Shown: one piece after another, positions 16,252 through 24,105 of the stretch
How the letters are laid out: each line of letters starts with the position of its first letter
How positions within the stretch are numbered: the stretch's first letter is position 1
DNA from: Thiohalocapsa sp. PB-PSB1
Lineage (GTDB): Bacteria; Pseudomonadota; Gammaproteobacteria; Chromatiales; Chromatiaceae
DNA: 64,000 nt
NCBI GenBank assembly: GCA_016745215.1
Contig: CP050890.1
Span: forward strand, 4,154,001-4,218,000
Direction of reading: 5' to 3'
The notes under the pieces: model-generated
What the model was told of the DNA's origin: nothing
The model's database searches: none
What the model saw: only the letters and a program-made list of their open reading frames with translations
Translations under genes and position numbers: made by a program

Positions 16252-16798
16252 GGGACTCTCCAGTAGATTCTAGAGAGTCCTTCATAACATTATGGTCTTA
16301 AATCTGAAACTGCTGGAGCACGCCGCTGTGACTTGACTTCTGTGGTGGTCTTCGTCAGATTATGCGGTGGATGGGCATCCTCCTACCGCTTGGTATGCTT
16401 CTGCTAGATTGCCATGAGCTTGGATATCGATCGTTGAAGTTGGCACCAAGCAGATGCCTACCTGCGCGCTATACCGATGCGGGGACGAAGCCCGCGCTCA
16501 TTGCCAGGCACACAAGCTCGGGTAGAGCGTGCAGCAGTTCGAATTTGGGTAACAAAGAGAATTTGGGTAACAAAGATCGGCGTTACCCGTGATTCGACGC
16601 TCGTACTGGTGAGTCCAGCTTGGCTTTGGGGACGAGCATAGGCAAATTTTGGAGCTTGGCTTACCCGAGAGATAGGATCGAGCCTCGAATTGGCTGATTT
16701 CCGCCATCGGCGGATTAGGTTCGGCGGAGCTAGCTTCAAAGTCCGTTCTCGCGTTGTCGTAGGAATTTAATTGTATTGCGAAGAAAGGGGTTTTCGGT
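16252..16798. other. Intergenic region with a hairpin and a tandem 18-bp repeat
   Basis: A palindrome GGACTCTCC ... AGAGAGTCC lies at 16254-16279, next to the transposase relic. GAATTTGGGTAACAAAGA is repeated head-to-tail at 16541-16558 and 16559-16576 and is followed by a GGTAAC/GTTACC pair, a REP-like pattern. No gene is supportable; the upstream region of the ABC transporter genes lies at its end. Confidence 0.5.
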
Positions 16799-18073
16799 AT
16801 GTTGGGGATACCGCAATCGAAGTCGATCAAGCCTTCCCACCGGGAAGTTCGCATACAAGCGTTCATTAGGGAAACTGGGGGAGCCATCAAACGGCACTGG
16901 CAGTGGCTTGTGCTGATTTTAGGTTTCTTTTTTGCGGTCATCGACTTCGAGGATTTGGCCAAACCGCTGTCCTCCGTGGGACAGCCCGATACCAGCACAA
17001 CTGATAGCTGGATCGCGCTGAGCCTCGTTCATCTGCTCGGATTATTCTACGTGTCGCTGCAACGCCGCGCGATCGAGGGCGGAAAACCAGCGGCGTATCT
17101 GCGAACTTTGCCAATTATCCCCAAGATGGGATGGCGGGCGACGCTGCGCGTTCTGCTCATCGCCAACGGCCTGTTTTGGCTGTATTTGGCATTGCCCGTC
17201 ATATTCTCCGCTCAGGGCACCCGCGCGGACGCCTCCGCCTCCGTGGCCTTGGTCGGACTGATCGTGATCGATACGGCGTTGTTGTTGCTTCTCGCCCAAG
17301 CGTATTGGCTTTCCGGGCGAAGATGGGTTTTGCCCGCTGTTGTGAGTATTGATTTTGCGTTCAGTTATCTGCTCGGTCGACTGGATCTTGCCCCCTCACT
17401 GTGCGTGGCCGCCGGTTTCGGCCTGCTGTTGGGCATTGCCCTCACCTGCCCGGTTTCCCAAGTACGGCCCACCATGTTGCCGAACTGGCTTGTCCGTTAC
17501 GCGCCGCCGTTGCTGGGCATGGCTCAAAAAAACCTTGCGCGTAACAATTCGTCGCGCGTGCTTCCACCTGTTCCCCGCCAATTGTTGGTGCAACAACGGC
17601 TGTTAATCCGTTCACAAGCTTTACAAACTGGCCTTCGTGGGCTCTTTGGTGGGCTGGTTGCGCTTACGGCTTGGACCATCATCACCTTTGGTCGCAACTA
17701 TGAGCTAGCTCCCAGCCTTCTGGTCATTGTCGGGTGTCTGGTGGTCTTGCTGCAAACCGGGTCGTTCCGCGCGCTCGACAGTTCTCACCGTCTCGTTTTG
17801 CCCTACTTGCGCACGTTGCCTATGGCGCCAATGACGCTGCCGATTCGCGACCTGACCTGGGTTGCACTTATCTGCATCATCATAATGATGCCGTTGTCGG
17901 TCGCTTGGCTGTGGCAAGGGCACACCACAGTGGGTAATACTGGATTTGCTTGGGGGACTTGGCTCACACTACTCGTCCTCCTCTATCCCGTTAGCACGAA
18001 GATGAGTCGCGATAGTGTCACCCTCACCACGGTGCTGACACTGGGCTGGATCACGGCTGCACTCGCTCTGTAA
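16799..18073 (+). CDS. ABC transporter membrane protein (DUF6136-like)
   Basis: A 424-residue, strongly hydrophobic protein with about 10-11 predicted membrane segments (for example WLVLILGFFFAVI near 38, VLLIANGLFWLYLALPVIF near 115, ALICIIIMMPLSVAWLW near 365). Two matching loops carry AYLRTLPIIPKMGW and PYLRTLPMAPMTLP, which suggests an internal duplication of two halves. I recall similar proteins as DUF6136, but name it with caution. It is 47 bases upstream of an ABC ATPase gene, so the two form an exporter of unknown substrate in the inner membrane. It is intact in an otherwise decayed region. Confidence 0.6.
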   Translation: MLGIPQSKSIKPSHREVRIQAFIRETGGAIKRHWQWLVLILGFFFAVIDFEDLAKPLSSVGQPDTSTTDSWIALSLVHLLGLFYVSLQRRAIEGGKPAAYLRTLPIIPKMGWRATLRVLLIANGLFWLYLALPVIFSAQGTRADASASVALVGLIVIDTALLLLLAQAYWLSGRRWVLPAVVSIDFAFSYLLGRLDLAPSLCVAAGFGLLLGIALTCPVSQVRPTMLPNWLVRYAPPLLGMAQKNLARNNSSRVLPPVPRQLLVQQRLLIRSQALQTGLRGLFGGLVALTAWTIITFGRNYELAPSLLVIVGCLVVLLQTGSFRALDSSHRLVLPYLRTLPMAPMTLPIRDLTWVALICIIIMMPLSVAWLWQGHTTVGNTGFAWGTWLTLLVLLYPVSTKMSRDSVTLTTVLTLGWITAALAL

Positions 18074-18120
18074 GTTTTGGTAGAATCGGCAGTTGTTTCA
18101 CTCCGATTGGGTAAAGGATC

Positions 18121-18840
18121 ATGCACGCCATTGAACCAAACGACCAAACGGCGCACTCGATATGCGTGATGCAAAGGTTGCTGACGATCACCGATTTGGC
18201 AAAGGCGTACGGCTTCAAGAGCGTCTTCCGCGGTCTATCGCTCGATCTGCCGGCCGGAAATTTCGCCCTTGTTGGCGCCAACGGTGTTGGCAAGTCGACT
18301 CTTCTCCGCCTGATCGCCGGAGCCGAGCACGCGGATTCCGGTCGAATCGTCGTAGACGGCGTTGACTTGGCGCAGACTCCCATCGCTGCGAAGGAGCGAC
18401 TCGCCTATGTTCCCGACGAGCCTGTCGCTTATCCGTTCCTGACCGGTCGTGAGTTCTTGAATCTTGTTGCCGAACTGCGGCGCCTGGATGACGCCGAGCT
18501 CGCCGCGCCTTTTGTCGAAGCCATGGCGCTCGACAAGCATCTGGACACGCGCTTCCAATCCATGTCCCTCGGGACGCAACGGAAATTTTTCGTCGTCGCG
18601 GCATTTATGGACGAGCCCCGCGTCTTGCTCATGGACGAGCTGACCAATGGCCTCGACCGCGCCGCCCGTGAGGTCTTGATCGAATTGCTTCGCGATAGCG
18701 CCCCGTGGCGCTTGACGCTGTTTTCTACCCATGACGAGGATTTCATTGTTCGGTGCGATGCCCAACGCGTTGAGATGTCTCGGAATGAGCTGAAGCTCGA
18801 ACCCCAGACGCAACGGCGGCTCGCTGAAGCGATGCCTTAG
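18121..18840 (+). CDS. ABC transporter ATP-binding protein
   Basis: A 239-residue nucleotide-binding domain: Walker A GANGVGKSTLL (near 58), Q-loop replaced by AYVPDEPVAYPF, a degenerate signature SMSLGTQRKFF instead of LSGGQ, Walker B VLLMDELTNGLD and the switch histidine FSTHDE. The start may be the internal ATG before QRLLTITDLAKAYGF, as the first 17 residues look unrelated to the fold. It is the partner of the membrane gene 47 bases upstream. Small unusual transporters like this are often peptide or antibiotic exporters, but nothing here fixes the substrate. Confidence 0.85.
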   Translation: MHAIEPNDQTAHSICVMQRLLTITDLAKAYGFKSVFRGLSLDLPAGNFALVGANGVGKSTLLRLIAGAEHADSGRIVVDGVDLAQTPIAAKERLAYVPDEPVAYPFLTGREFLNLVAELRRLDDAELAAPFVEAMALDKHLDTRFQSMSLGTQRKFFVVAAFMDEPRVLLMDELTNGLDRAAREVLIELLRDSAPWRLTLFSTHDEDFIVRCDAQRVEMSRNELKLEPQTQRRLAEAMP

Positions 18841-18899
18841 AACCTGTCTGACAAAAAAATGTCTATCAAAGTCAAATACTTTTTCTTCGAGGACAAATT

Positions 18900-18988
18900 A
18901 TGGGATACCCGAGTGACCTGACGGACGCCGAATGGGCGCTGATCGAACACTATTTTCAACCCCGTGATCGACGGGGCAGTGCCAGCCT
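18900..18988 (+). pseudogene. 5' fragment of an IS5-family transposase gene
   Basis: An ATG opens MGYPSDLTDAEWALIEHYFQ, the standard start of IS5/IS1182-like transposases, and continues for 9 residues before it is cut by the REP-like repeat at 18989. The upstream CTGTCTGACAAAAAAATGTC (18844-18863) may be part of the IS left end. Confidence 0.75.
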
Positions 18989-19044
18989 AATTACGGTGAC
19001 ACTTTACCATTTACACTATTTTGTTCTGGGCTTATGCTAAGCGT

Positions 19045-19113
19045 ATGTCTCGGCTCCCACGCATCATCGTTCCCGGCATCCCCCACCATGTGACGCAGCG
19101 TGGGAACACAATT
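19045..19113 (+). pseudogene. N-terminal fragment of a RAYT transposase
   Basis: The frame MSRLPRIIVPGIPHHVTQRG is the classic start of REP-associated transposases; only about 22 codons remain before a partial REP repeat. It is closer to other RAYT lineages than to the MPRKPRF copy at 1450. Confidence 0.65.
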
Positions 19114-19232
19114 ACAATTACGGTGACAGTTTACTAAATGCACCTAATACGCCCGGCAGTCGCCATGGTATGCTTTAGCGAGATGCTCAGGTCGGTTTAT
19201 CCTTGATCACACCGAGCCTGGCCGCCCAAAGC

Positions 19233-19321
19233 ACCCAACGAGCCCGCGAGCCCGACGCCAAACTGTGGCCGGCGCTTCGCGCGTGGCCGCAGTATGGCGC
19301 GGGCTGCGGTTTACGTTAGCG
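19233..19321 (+). other. attC recombination site
   Basis: An 89-bp site that begins ACCCAAC, contains GAGCCCGACGCC, a stem AACTGTGGCC ... GGCCGCAGTA, and ends GCGGGCTGCGGTTTACGTTA followed by GCG. Across the last 75 bases it differs from the site at 11826 at only about six positions. The next cassette starts after its GTT core, but a REP-like repeat has been inserted at 19374. Confidence 0.75.
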
Positions 19322-19511
19322 ACAGCAAGACCTCGCTGAACTGCGGAAGATAACCTTGAGCGAACTTTTACGGAATTACGGTGACACTTTACCATTTACA
19401 CTATTTTGTTCTGGGCTTATGCTAAGCAAGGTGAAAAGGGGTCAGGGTGAAAAGGGGTCAGAGCCCTTTTCGAAAGCTTTCGGAAATGTTAAATACCTCG
19501 AAAATGACTCT

Positions 19512-19730
19512 ATGACACAGCTTCTTGAACAAGCTTTCAAGGTTGCATCAGGCCTTCCCGCATTTGAGCAGAATGCCCTTGCACGCCGCATCCTCGCTGA
19601 ACTTGATTCGGAAAGGAGATGGGATGCCGCTTTTGCTGACTCTGAGGATCTATTAGCAGAACTTGCTGCCGAAGCGCTGGATGACGAGCAGAAGGGTCGA
19701 ACAACGCCGCTTGACATCGACAAGTTGTGA
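19512..19730 (+). CDS. Antitoxin-like protein of a RelE/ParE cassette
   Basis: A 72-residue acidic protein (MTQLLEQAFKVASGLPAFEQ, then ILAELDSERRWDAAFADSED) typical of small antitoxins that precede RelE/ParE toxins. It would wrap the toxin and repress the operon, though no DNA-binding fold is obvious. The ATG at 19512 is chosen because the sequence further upstream is REP-like repeat. It overlaps the toxin start by 4 bases. The pair is followed by an attC, marking it as an integron cassette. Confidence 0.75.
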   Translation: MTQLLEQAFKVASGLPAFEQNALARRILAELDSERRWDAAFADSEDLLAELAAEALDDEQKGRTTPLDIDKL

Positions 19731-20014
19731 TTTCGAAAGCATCGCCGAAATTCTGGAAATGCTACCGGATGCTGCCCAAGGAGATACGCGACAAGGCAAA
19801 AAGCGTTTACCAGGTGTTCCAGCGAGACCCTTGGTATCCGAGCCTCAACTTTAAGCGAGTCCATTCCAGCTTGCCCGTCTACTCTGTCAGAATAACGCAA
19901 GACTACCGGGCCGTTGGGATACTGCAAGAAGATCGGATGCTTTGGTTTTGGATAAGATCGCACTCAGAGTACAACGCAATCCTCAAGCAAATGAAAAAGA
20001 GTGCCCAACAATAG
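19727..20014 (+). CDS. RelE/ParE-family toxin
   Basis: A 95-residue basic protein starting at a GTG (MISKASPKFWKCYRMLPKEI), with FQRDPWYPSLNFKRV, the motif VYSVRITQDYRAVGIL and WFWIRSHSEYNAIL near the end, the usual beta-strand pattern of the RelE/ParE superfamily. RelE members cleave ribosome-bound mRNA and ParE members block gyrase; this variant (with the HSEYN ending) is not characterised enough to choose. The stop lies inside the attC site at 20003. Confidence 0.75.
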   Translation: MISKASPKFWKCYRMLPKEIRDKAKSVYQVFQRDPWYPSLNFKRVHSSLPVYSVRITQDYRAVGILQEDRMLWFWIRSHSEYNAILKQMKKSAQQ

Positions 20015-20092
20015 CACAAGCTGCGACGCCTTGGAGCAGCCTTCGCTCTCGCTCAGGCTGCTCCAAGGCGCGCGCTGTGCTTGACGTTAGCT
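20003..20092 (+). other. attC recombination site
   Basis: A 90-bp palindrome with textbook cores: GCCCAAC (R'') at 20003-20009 and GTTAGCT (R') at 20086-20092. The stem CCTTGGAGCAGCCT is matched by AGGCTGCTCCAAGG with a loop TCGCTCTCGCTC. It differs in the stem from the other sites but has the same flanking GACGCC and CTGTGCTTGACGTT pattern. Confidence 0.8.
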
Positions 20093-20113
20093 GGCGCGAA
20101 AGAGGAATCACTT

Positions 20114-20404
20114 ATGCCTGATTTCGACATAGCCCTGCGGTACTTTACCGGCCTCCCCGATGGCTATCTCGACGATTTCTGGGAATCGCTCCCAACTAGC
20201 GGCTTCCGGGTAGCGGACCGCGAATTCCAGCCTGGCCCGTTTGCAGCAATGGAGTGGCTCGTGCCAACCGCGGTAGCGATATACATCGCAAAGCCTTTCT
20301 TTGACGTAGTCATCAAGCGTGCTGCGGATGATTTTGGCGACGTTGTATACCCTCGACTAAAATCCGGGATTGCTAGACTTGTTAATTCGACTTTGTTAGA
20401 TTGA
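20114..20404 (+). CDS. Hypothetical protein of the next cassette, probably truncated
   Basis: The gene starts 22 bases after the attC core. The 96-residue product (MPDFDIALRYFTGLPDGYLD) has a hydrophobic central stretch (MEWLVPTAVAIYIAKPFFDV) that may be membrane-associated and ends abruptly (ARLVNSTLLD) shortly before AT-rich sequence that leads into an IS701 relic. Base composition changes at about 20395, so the original gene probably continued. No family recognised. Confidence 0.5.
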   Translation: MPDFDIALRYFTGLPDGYLDDFWESLPTSGFRVADREFQPGPFAAMEWLVPTAVAIYIAKPFFDVVIKRAADDFGDVVYPRLKSGIARLVNSTLLD

Positions 20405-20473
20405 TACTAGCTGTAACTTTCTGATATTATTATACTATCTCCCTCAATGCTCAACTATAAGGAAAATTTATTC

Positions 20474-21491
20474 ATGAATAATCAAATTTTTTTTTACTGA
20501 TACCCCCACCAACCCGCTGAATGACATTGCCGAGCGCTTTACCCGTTTCAGTTTGCGCTTCAAAGGGCATTTTCAGAACACGACCCGCAGTGTGCTCAAG
20601 CCGGTTGGGGACTCTTTGCGGGGTCTGATGCAAGCCGATCCGAACAAGAAGAATATGGAACGCATGGAGGAACGGGTTCCGGATTCTGACGAACAGCAGC
20701 TTCAGCAGATGCTCACGGATTCTCCGTGGGATCATCAAGCGGTCATGGACCAGGTGGCGTTGGAGGCGGATCGATGGCTGGGTGGGCATCCGGAGAGTTG
20801 CCTATTGCTTGATGAAACTGGCTTCGAGAAGTCTGGCAAGCACTCGGTGGGCGTTGGCCGACAGTGGTTTGGGCGCGGTGGGAAGGTGGAGAATTGCCAA
20901 GTCGGAGTCATGGCCGCATTGGGTCGCGATCAGCGTGTGACCTTGATTGATGCGCGCCTGTATCTGCAGCAAAGCTGGTGTGAAGATGCGCAGCGCCGCG
21001 AGCGGGCCGGGGTACCCGAGGCGAAGCGCGTGTTTCGGACAAAGATCGCGCTGGCGTTGGAGATGGTGGCCCATCAACGCCAGATCGGGGTTCGCTTTTC
21101 ATGGGTTGGCGCAGATGGGTTTTACGGCAACGATCCGGGTTTTCTGCGTGGTCTGGACGCGATGGGAGAGGTGTTTGTTGCCGATGTGCATTGCGATCAA
21201 TTGATGTTTGTTGAAGATCCGAAGCCGACGGTCAAGCAGAAGAAAGGCAAACGTGGCCGCCCTGCAACCAAGCTCGAGGCCAACAGCCCAGCGATACGGG
21301 TTGATGAATGGCAAGCGCAACAGCCGCCTGATGCCTGGCAACGGGTCAAGATCCGTGACAGCACGCGCGGAAAACTAGAGGTGGAGGTGCTGCATCAAAG
21401 GGCCTGGTTGTGGGATAACGAGGAGAGCGCGGCGCATGAGTGGCACTTGCTTGTGCGCCGCGAGATCCATGCCCCCGATGAGATCAGATAG
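20474..21491 (+). pseudogene. IS701-like transposase, frameshifted at a poly-T run and truncated
   Basis: A ribosome site (AAGGA) precedes ATG at 20474, which reads MNNQIFF and enters a run of nine T. Eight would keep the frame; nine bring a stop, while the correct frame continues TDTPTNPLNDIAERFTRFSL and onwards. The remaining protein has LLLDETGFEKSGKHSVGVGR (DDE first Asp) and FSWVGADGFYGNDPGFLRGL (second Asp), typical of IS701. It ends at HAPDEIR, well before the family C-terminus, where it abuts a truncated IS630. The T run could be a slippage site or a plain mutation. Confidence 0.75.
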
Positions 21492-21494
21492 ACC

Positions 21495-22118
21495 CTATCG
21501 AATGCTCCGGCTCAACGAGCCCCACATCGCAAACGACACCTCGTCGGTGAACAGGATCACCGCACCCGTGGCTTTGGCCTGCTGCACAATGCGCGGCCAC
21601 GTCTGTTCCACCCACTGCCGACGCGCCTGCTTGTATTCCTCCTCGTCGCTGCGGTCGCTGATAAAACGTGCCTTCTGATAACTCAGCCCCAGCTTCTTGA
21701 GCAACGTGCTCAGGTAGCGTGGGTTGTAGCTCACCCCGAAGCGTCGCCAGATCAGCTCCGCAATCATCGCCGTGTTCCATACCCCGCAGCTGAATCCATT
21801 CGCCTGCGGTCCTTTCTCCACCCAGTCGCGCACCTGCCGCTTCTGCTCCGGCGTCGGTTTCGACTTGCGTCCCCGCCCCTGATAGTGTTGACCTCGCAAC
21901 CACGCCAGCCCTTGCACCATAAACCGTTTCAGCCGGTTCTCCAGCGTCTTCACACTGACTCCCAACAGCTTCCCAATCTCCGGCCATGGTCTGCCTTCGG
22001 CAATCCACACCAGCCCTTGGACCAGCTTGTACAGCCGCAGATTATTCAGCGCGTGCGCTCGAACCAGCTCCTTTTCCAGTTCCTCCATGATCGCTTTTGA
22101 ACAGCTCACTGATACCAT
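21495..22118 (-). pseudogene. IS630-like transposase, C-terminally truncated
   Basis: The product begins with winged helix-turn-helix domains (HALNNLRLYKLVQGLVWIAE, GKLLGVSVKTLENRLKRF), then FGVSYNPRYLSTLLKKLGLS, and reaches the first catalytic Asp in VILFTDEVSFAMWGSLSR before stopping at about 207 residues. The other two acidic residues of the DDE triad are missing. It faces the equally truncated IS701 gene across a 3-base junction, so a recombination between the two elements removed both ends. Confidence 0.8.
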
Positions 22119-22235
22119 GCGTTACCCCCTGTTGATTTGGTCGTGTTTGTATGAGGTGTGGTGACCCTCAACTTTACCAAACAGCTGGGGGTTTTTGATG
22201 TGCCACTGGAAATTAATTTTCTGAAAATCTATAGG

Positions 22236-22256
22236 TTTCTCTCCGGCAATCGCCTT
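22236..22256 (-). repeat. Intergenic 20-bp motif, copy 1 of 3 (others at 24088-24108 and 26952-26970)
   Basis: On the minus strand the motif is AGGCGATTGCCGGAGAGAAA. Copies 2 and 3 start at the stop codons of fba and pgk. Copy 1 lies about 125 bases downstream of the tcdA stop. It contains only a short GGC/GCC dyad, so it is not an obvious terminator; its role is unknown. Confidence 0.6.
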
Positions 22257-22379
22257 GGCCGCGGCGGGAAGGGGTACGCAGCCCATTGGATGGGTTATTG
22301 TGATCGAGCCCACCAAGACGCGGAGGACGCATTCGCGTTGATCCCTCAATGCACTTTGTGTCTCCACGGTGCATATATC

Positions 22380-23138
22380 TCAGAACGGGTTTCGCGGGTG
22401 ACGAACCAATCGCTGGATGACAATTGCCGCTAACATCAATCCAAATAACGCCGGCATGTAGCTGATGGTGCCGTTGACGGCGCGCGCGCGTCCGCGTCCG
22501 GTGGGCTCCGGCGGCAGTGGTGGACGCGATGCTTCGCTTGACCAAACCGCGAGCACACCGCGGGTATGGCCTCGTCGCCGCAATCGGCGACGGACCTCGC
22601 GAGCCAGGGGGCATCCTTGGCTGTCCATCAGGTCGCCGGTCTGGATAGAGGTCGGGTCGAGCTTGCCGCCGGCTCCCATGCTGGCCGCCACCGGCACGCC
22701 GGCTTCCAGCGCCGCGGAGACTAAGGCTAACTTACTGCTCAGGCTGTCGATGGCGTCCACCACCTGGTCATAGCCGTGGCCATCGATGCCTTGTCGCACA
22801 AGCGACGGCAGTTCATCCACGGCCAGAAAATGATCCAGTACGGTCAAGCGGCAGTCCGGGTTGATATCTTTGATGCGAGCGGACATGACCTCGGCCTTGG
22901 GCCGACCGATGGTGCTGTGTAATGCGCAGAGTTGACGATTCAGATTGGATGGTGCGACACAGTCGTGATCGGCGATGGTCAATTCGCCAACGCCCGCCCT
23001 GGCCAATGCTTCGGCGGCAAAGGAGCCGACACCGCCGAGTCCGGCCAGCAGAACGCGTGCGGTTGCCAGGCGCTGAATCGCGTCGTCGTCGAGCAGGATG
23101 GCACTGCGCTCCCAGATCGGATTATCCGGGATGGCCAT
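22380..23138 (-). CDS. tcdA: tRNA threonylcarbamoyladenosine dehydratase
   Basis: An E1-like (ThiF/MoeB fold) enzyme of about 252 residues. The N-terminal half has the nucleotide motif VLLAGLGGVGSFAAEALARA and the DHDCVAPSNLNRQ segment that binds ATP; CPLAREVRRRLRRRG follows in the second half. TcdA activates the carboxylate of t6A37 in tRNA and cyclises it to ct6A. I choose the ATG at 23138 (MAIPDNPIWERSAIL) because the family starts there; a 20-residue upstream extension lies inside tatD. It shares one base with the tatD stop (TGATG), so the two genes are translationally coupled. Confidence 0.88.
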   Translation of the reverse strand: MAIPDNPIWERSAILLDDDAIQRLATARVLLAGLGGVGSFAAEALARAGVGELTIADHDCVAPSNLNRQLCALHSTIGRPKAEVMSARIKDINPDCRLTVLDHFLAVDELPSLVRQGIDGHGYDQVVDAIDSLSSKLALVSAALEAGVPVAASMGAGGKLDPTSIQTGDLMDSQGCPLAREVRRRLRRRGHTRGVLAVWSSEASRPPLPPEPTGRGRARAVNGTISYMPALFGLMLAAIVIQRLVRHPRNPF

Positions 23139-23908
23139 CAGGACAGGCCCAATAGGGTACGGGCATTGGCCGTGGTCTGCGCGGCAATTTCGTCGCATGG
23201 TGCGTCGCGTATCTGGGCCAATGCGGACAGGATCTCGGGCAGATATTCAGGGCTGTTGCGCTCGAAACGATGGGATGCGACAGTCAGATCCGGCGCATCG
23301 GTTTCCAATACGATGGCGTCGATGGGCAGTTCGCGCGCCAGCCGCCGCAATCGCGTCGAACGCTCGAAGGTGAGCATGCCGCCAAAGCCGAGCTTGAAGC
23401 CCAGATCCAGATAGCGTCGGGCCTGCTCCAGACTCCCGTTGAAGGCGTGGGCGATGCCACCGCATAGATCCGCGTTGCGCAATAATCCCAGCATCTCGTC
23501 ATGGGCCTTGCGCACATGCAGCAGAACCGGAAGTTGCGCGGAACGGGCAATGGCAAGCTGGGCCTGGCAGAATTGACGTTGGCGGCGTGGTTCCAAGGCC
23601 GGATCATGATAATCCAGGCCGATCTCGCCTAGCGCGACCACCCGATGCCGTTGCAACATCTGCTCCAATGTGGATAAGTCGGAGTTTCGATGCCGGCGCA
23701 GGTACATCGGGTGCAGGCCGAGTGCCGGGTACAGATCCGGCTCGGCATCGCAGAGTGCGAGCAAGTCATGCCAAGCGGCAGCCTGAATGCCCGGGATGAC
23801 CATGGCCGTAACGCCAACCGCCCTTGCATGTTGCAGGACCTGGCAGCGATCGGCATCGAAAGCAGCGACGTCGAGATGACAATGGGTGTCGATTAGAGGT
23901 GAGGTCAT
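23138..23908 (-). CDS. tatD: TatD-family metal-dependent DNase
   Basis: A 256-residue TIM-barrel hydrolase with the metal site pattern of the family: LIDTHCHLD at the N-terminus, ALGEIGLDYHDP (Glu ligand), PVLLHVRKAHDE, GIAHAFNGS and VLETDAPDL. TatD enzymes are 3'-5' exonucleases/DNA repair nucleases, also active on D-aminoacyl-tRNA in some lineages. The ATG before TSPLIDTHCHLD is used; the upstream extension is unlike the family. It is the first gene of a pair with tcdA, separated from fba by a terminator. Confidence 0.9.
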   Translation of the reverse strand: MTSPLIDTHCHLDVAAFDADRCQVLQHARAVGVTAMVIPGIQAAAWHDLLALCDAEPDLYPALGLHPMYLRRHRNSDLSTLEQMLQRHRVVALGEIGLDYHDPALEPRRQRQFCQAQLAIARSAQLPVLLHVRKAHDEMLGLLRNADLCGGIAHAFNGSLEQARRYLDLGFKLGFGGMLTFERSTRLRRLARELPIDAIVLETDAPDLTVASHRFERNSPEYLPEILSALAQIRDAPCDEIAAQTTANARTLLGLS

Positions 23909-23953
23909 TGGAGCGACGATTGGGATTCGCAAGCTTATTCCAACCGATGAATG

Positions 23954-23982
23954 AAACAAGGGGCGCATTGCGCCCCTTGTTT
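23954..23982 (-). terminator. Intrinsic terminator between fba and tatD
   Basis: AAACAAGGGGCGCAATGCGC with its complement forms a 13-bp, GC-rich stem around a 3-base loop on the minus strand, ending CTTGTTT. On the plus strand it is followed by GGTTTTGT. Position and strength suggest it ends transcripts from the tkt-fba cluster. Confidence 0.75.
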
Positions 23983-24105
23983 GGTTTTGTCCGCGATCTC
24001 GAGCAAGGCCGGTTCAGAATAGCGGACGCGCGATGGCGTTCCGCTTGACGCCTTGCGCGTGCGGATGCTTGCTTAAGCTATTTCTGTCTTTCTCCGGCAA
24101 TCGCC

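Larger units (their letters stand above)
18989..19427 (+). repeat. Two identical 54-bp direct repeats (REP-like) at 18989-19042 and 19374-19427
   Basis: Both copies start AATTACGGTGACACTTTACC and end GGGCTTATGCTAAGC and are identical over 54 bases. A third partial copy, AATTACGGTGACAGTTTAC, lies at 19119-19137. Such GGTGACA-type sequences flank RAYT genes, and a RAYT start lies directly after the first copy, so these are probably REP elements with RAYT debris. Confidence 0.7.

Noticed and set aside
16362..16592. A 76-codon frame before the ABC transporter, considered as a peptide precursor
   Set aside because: It runs through the tandem 18-bp REP-like repeat, has no ribosome site and no leader/core pattern.
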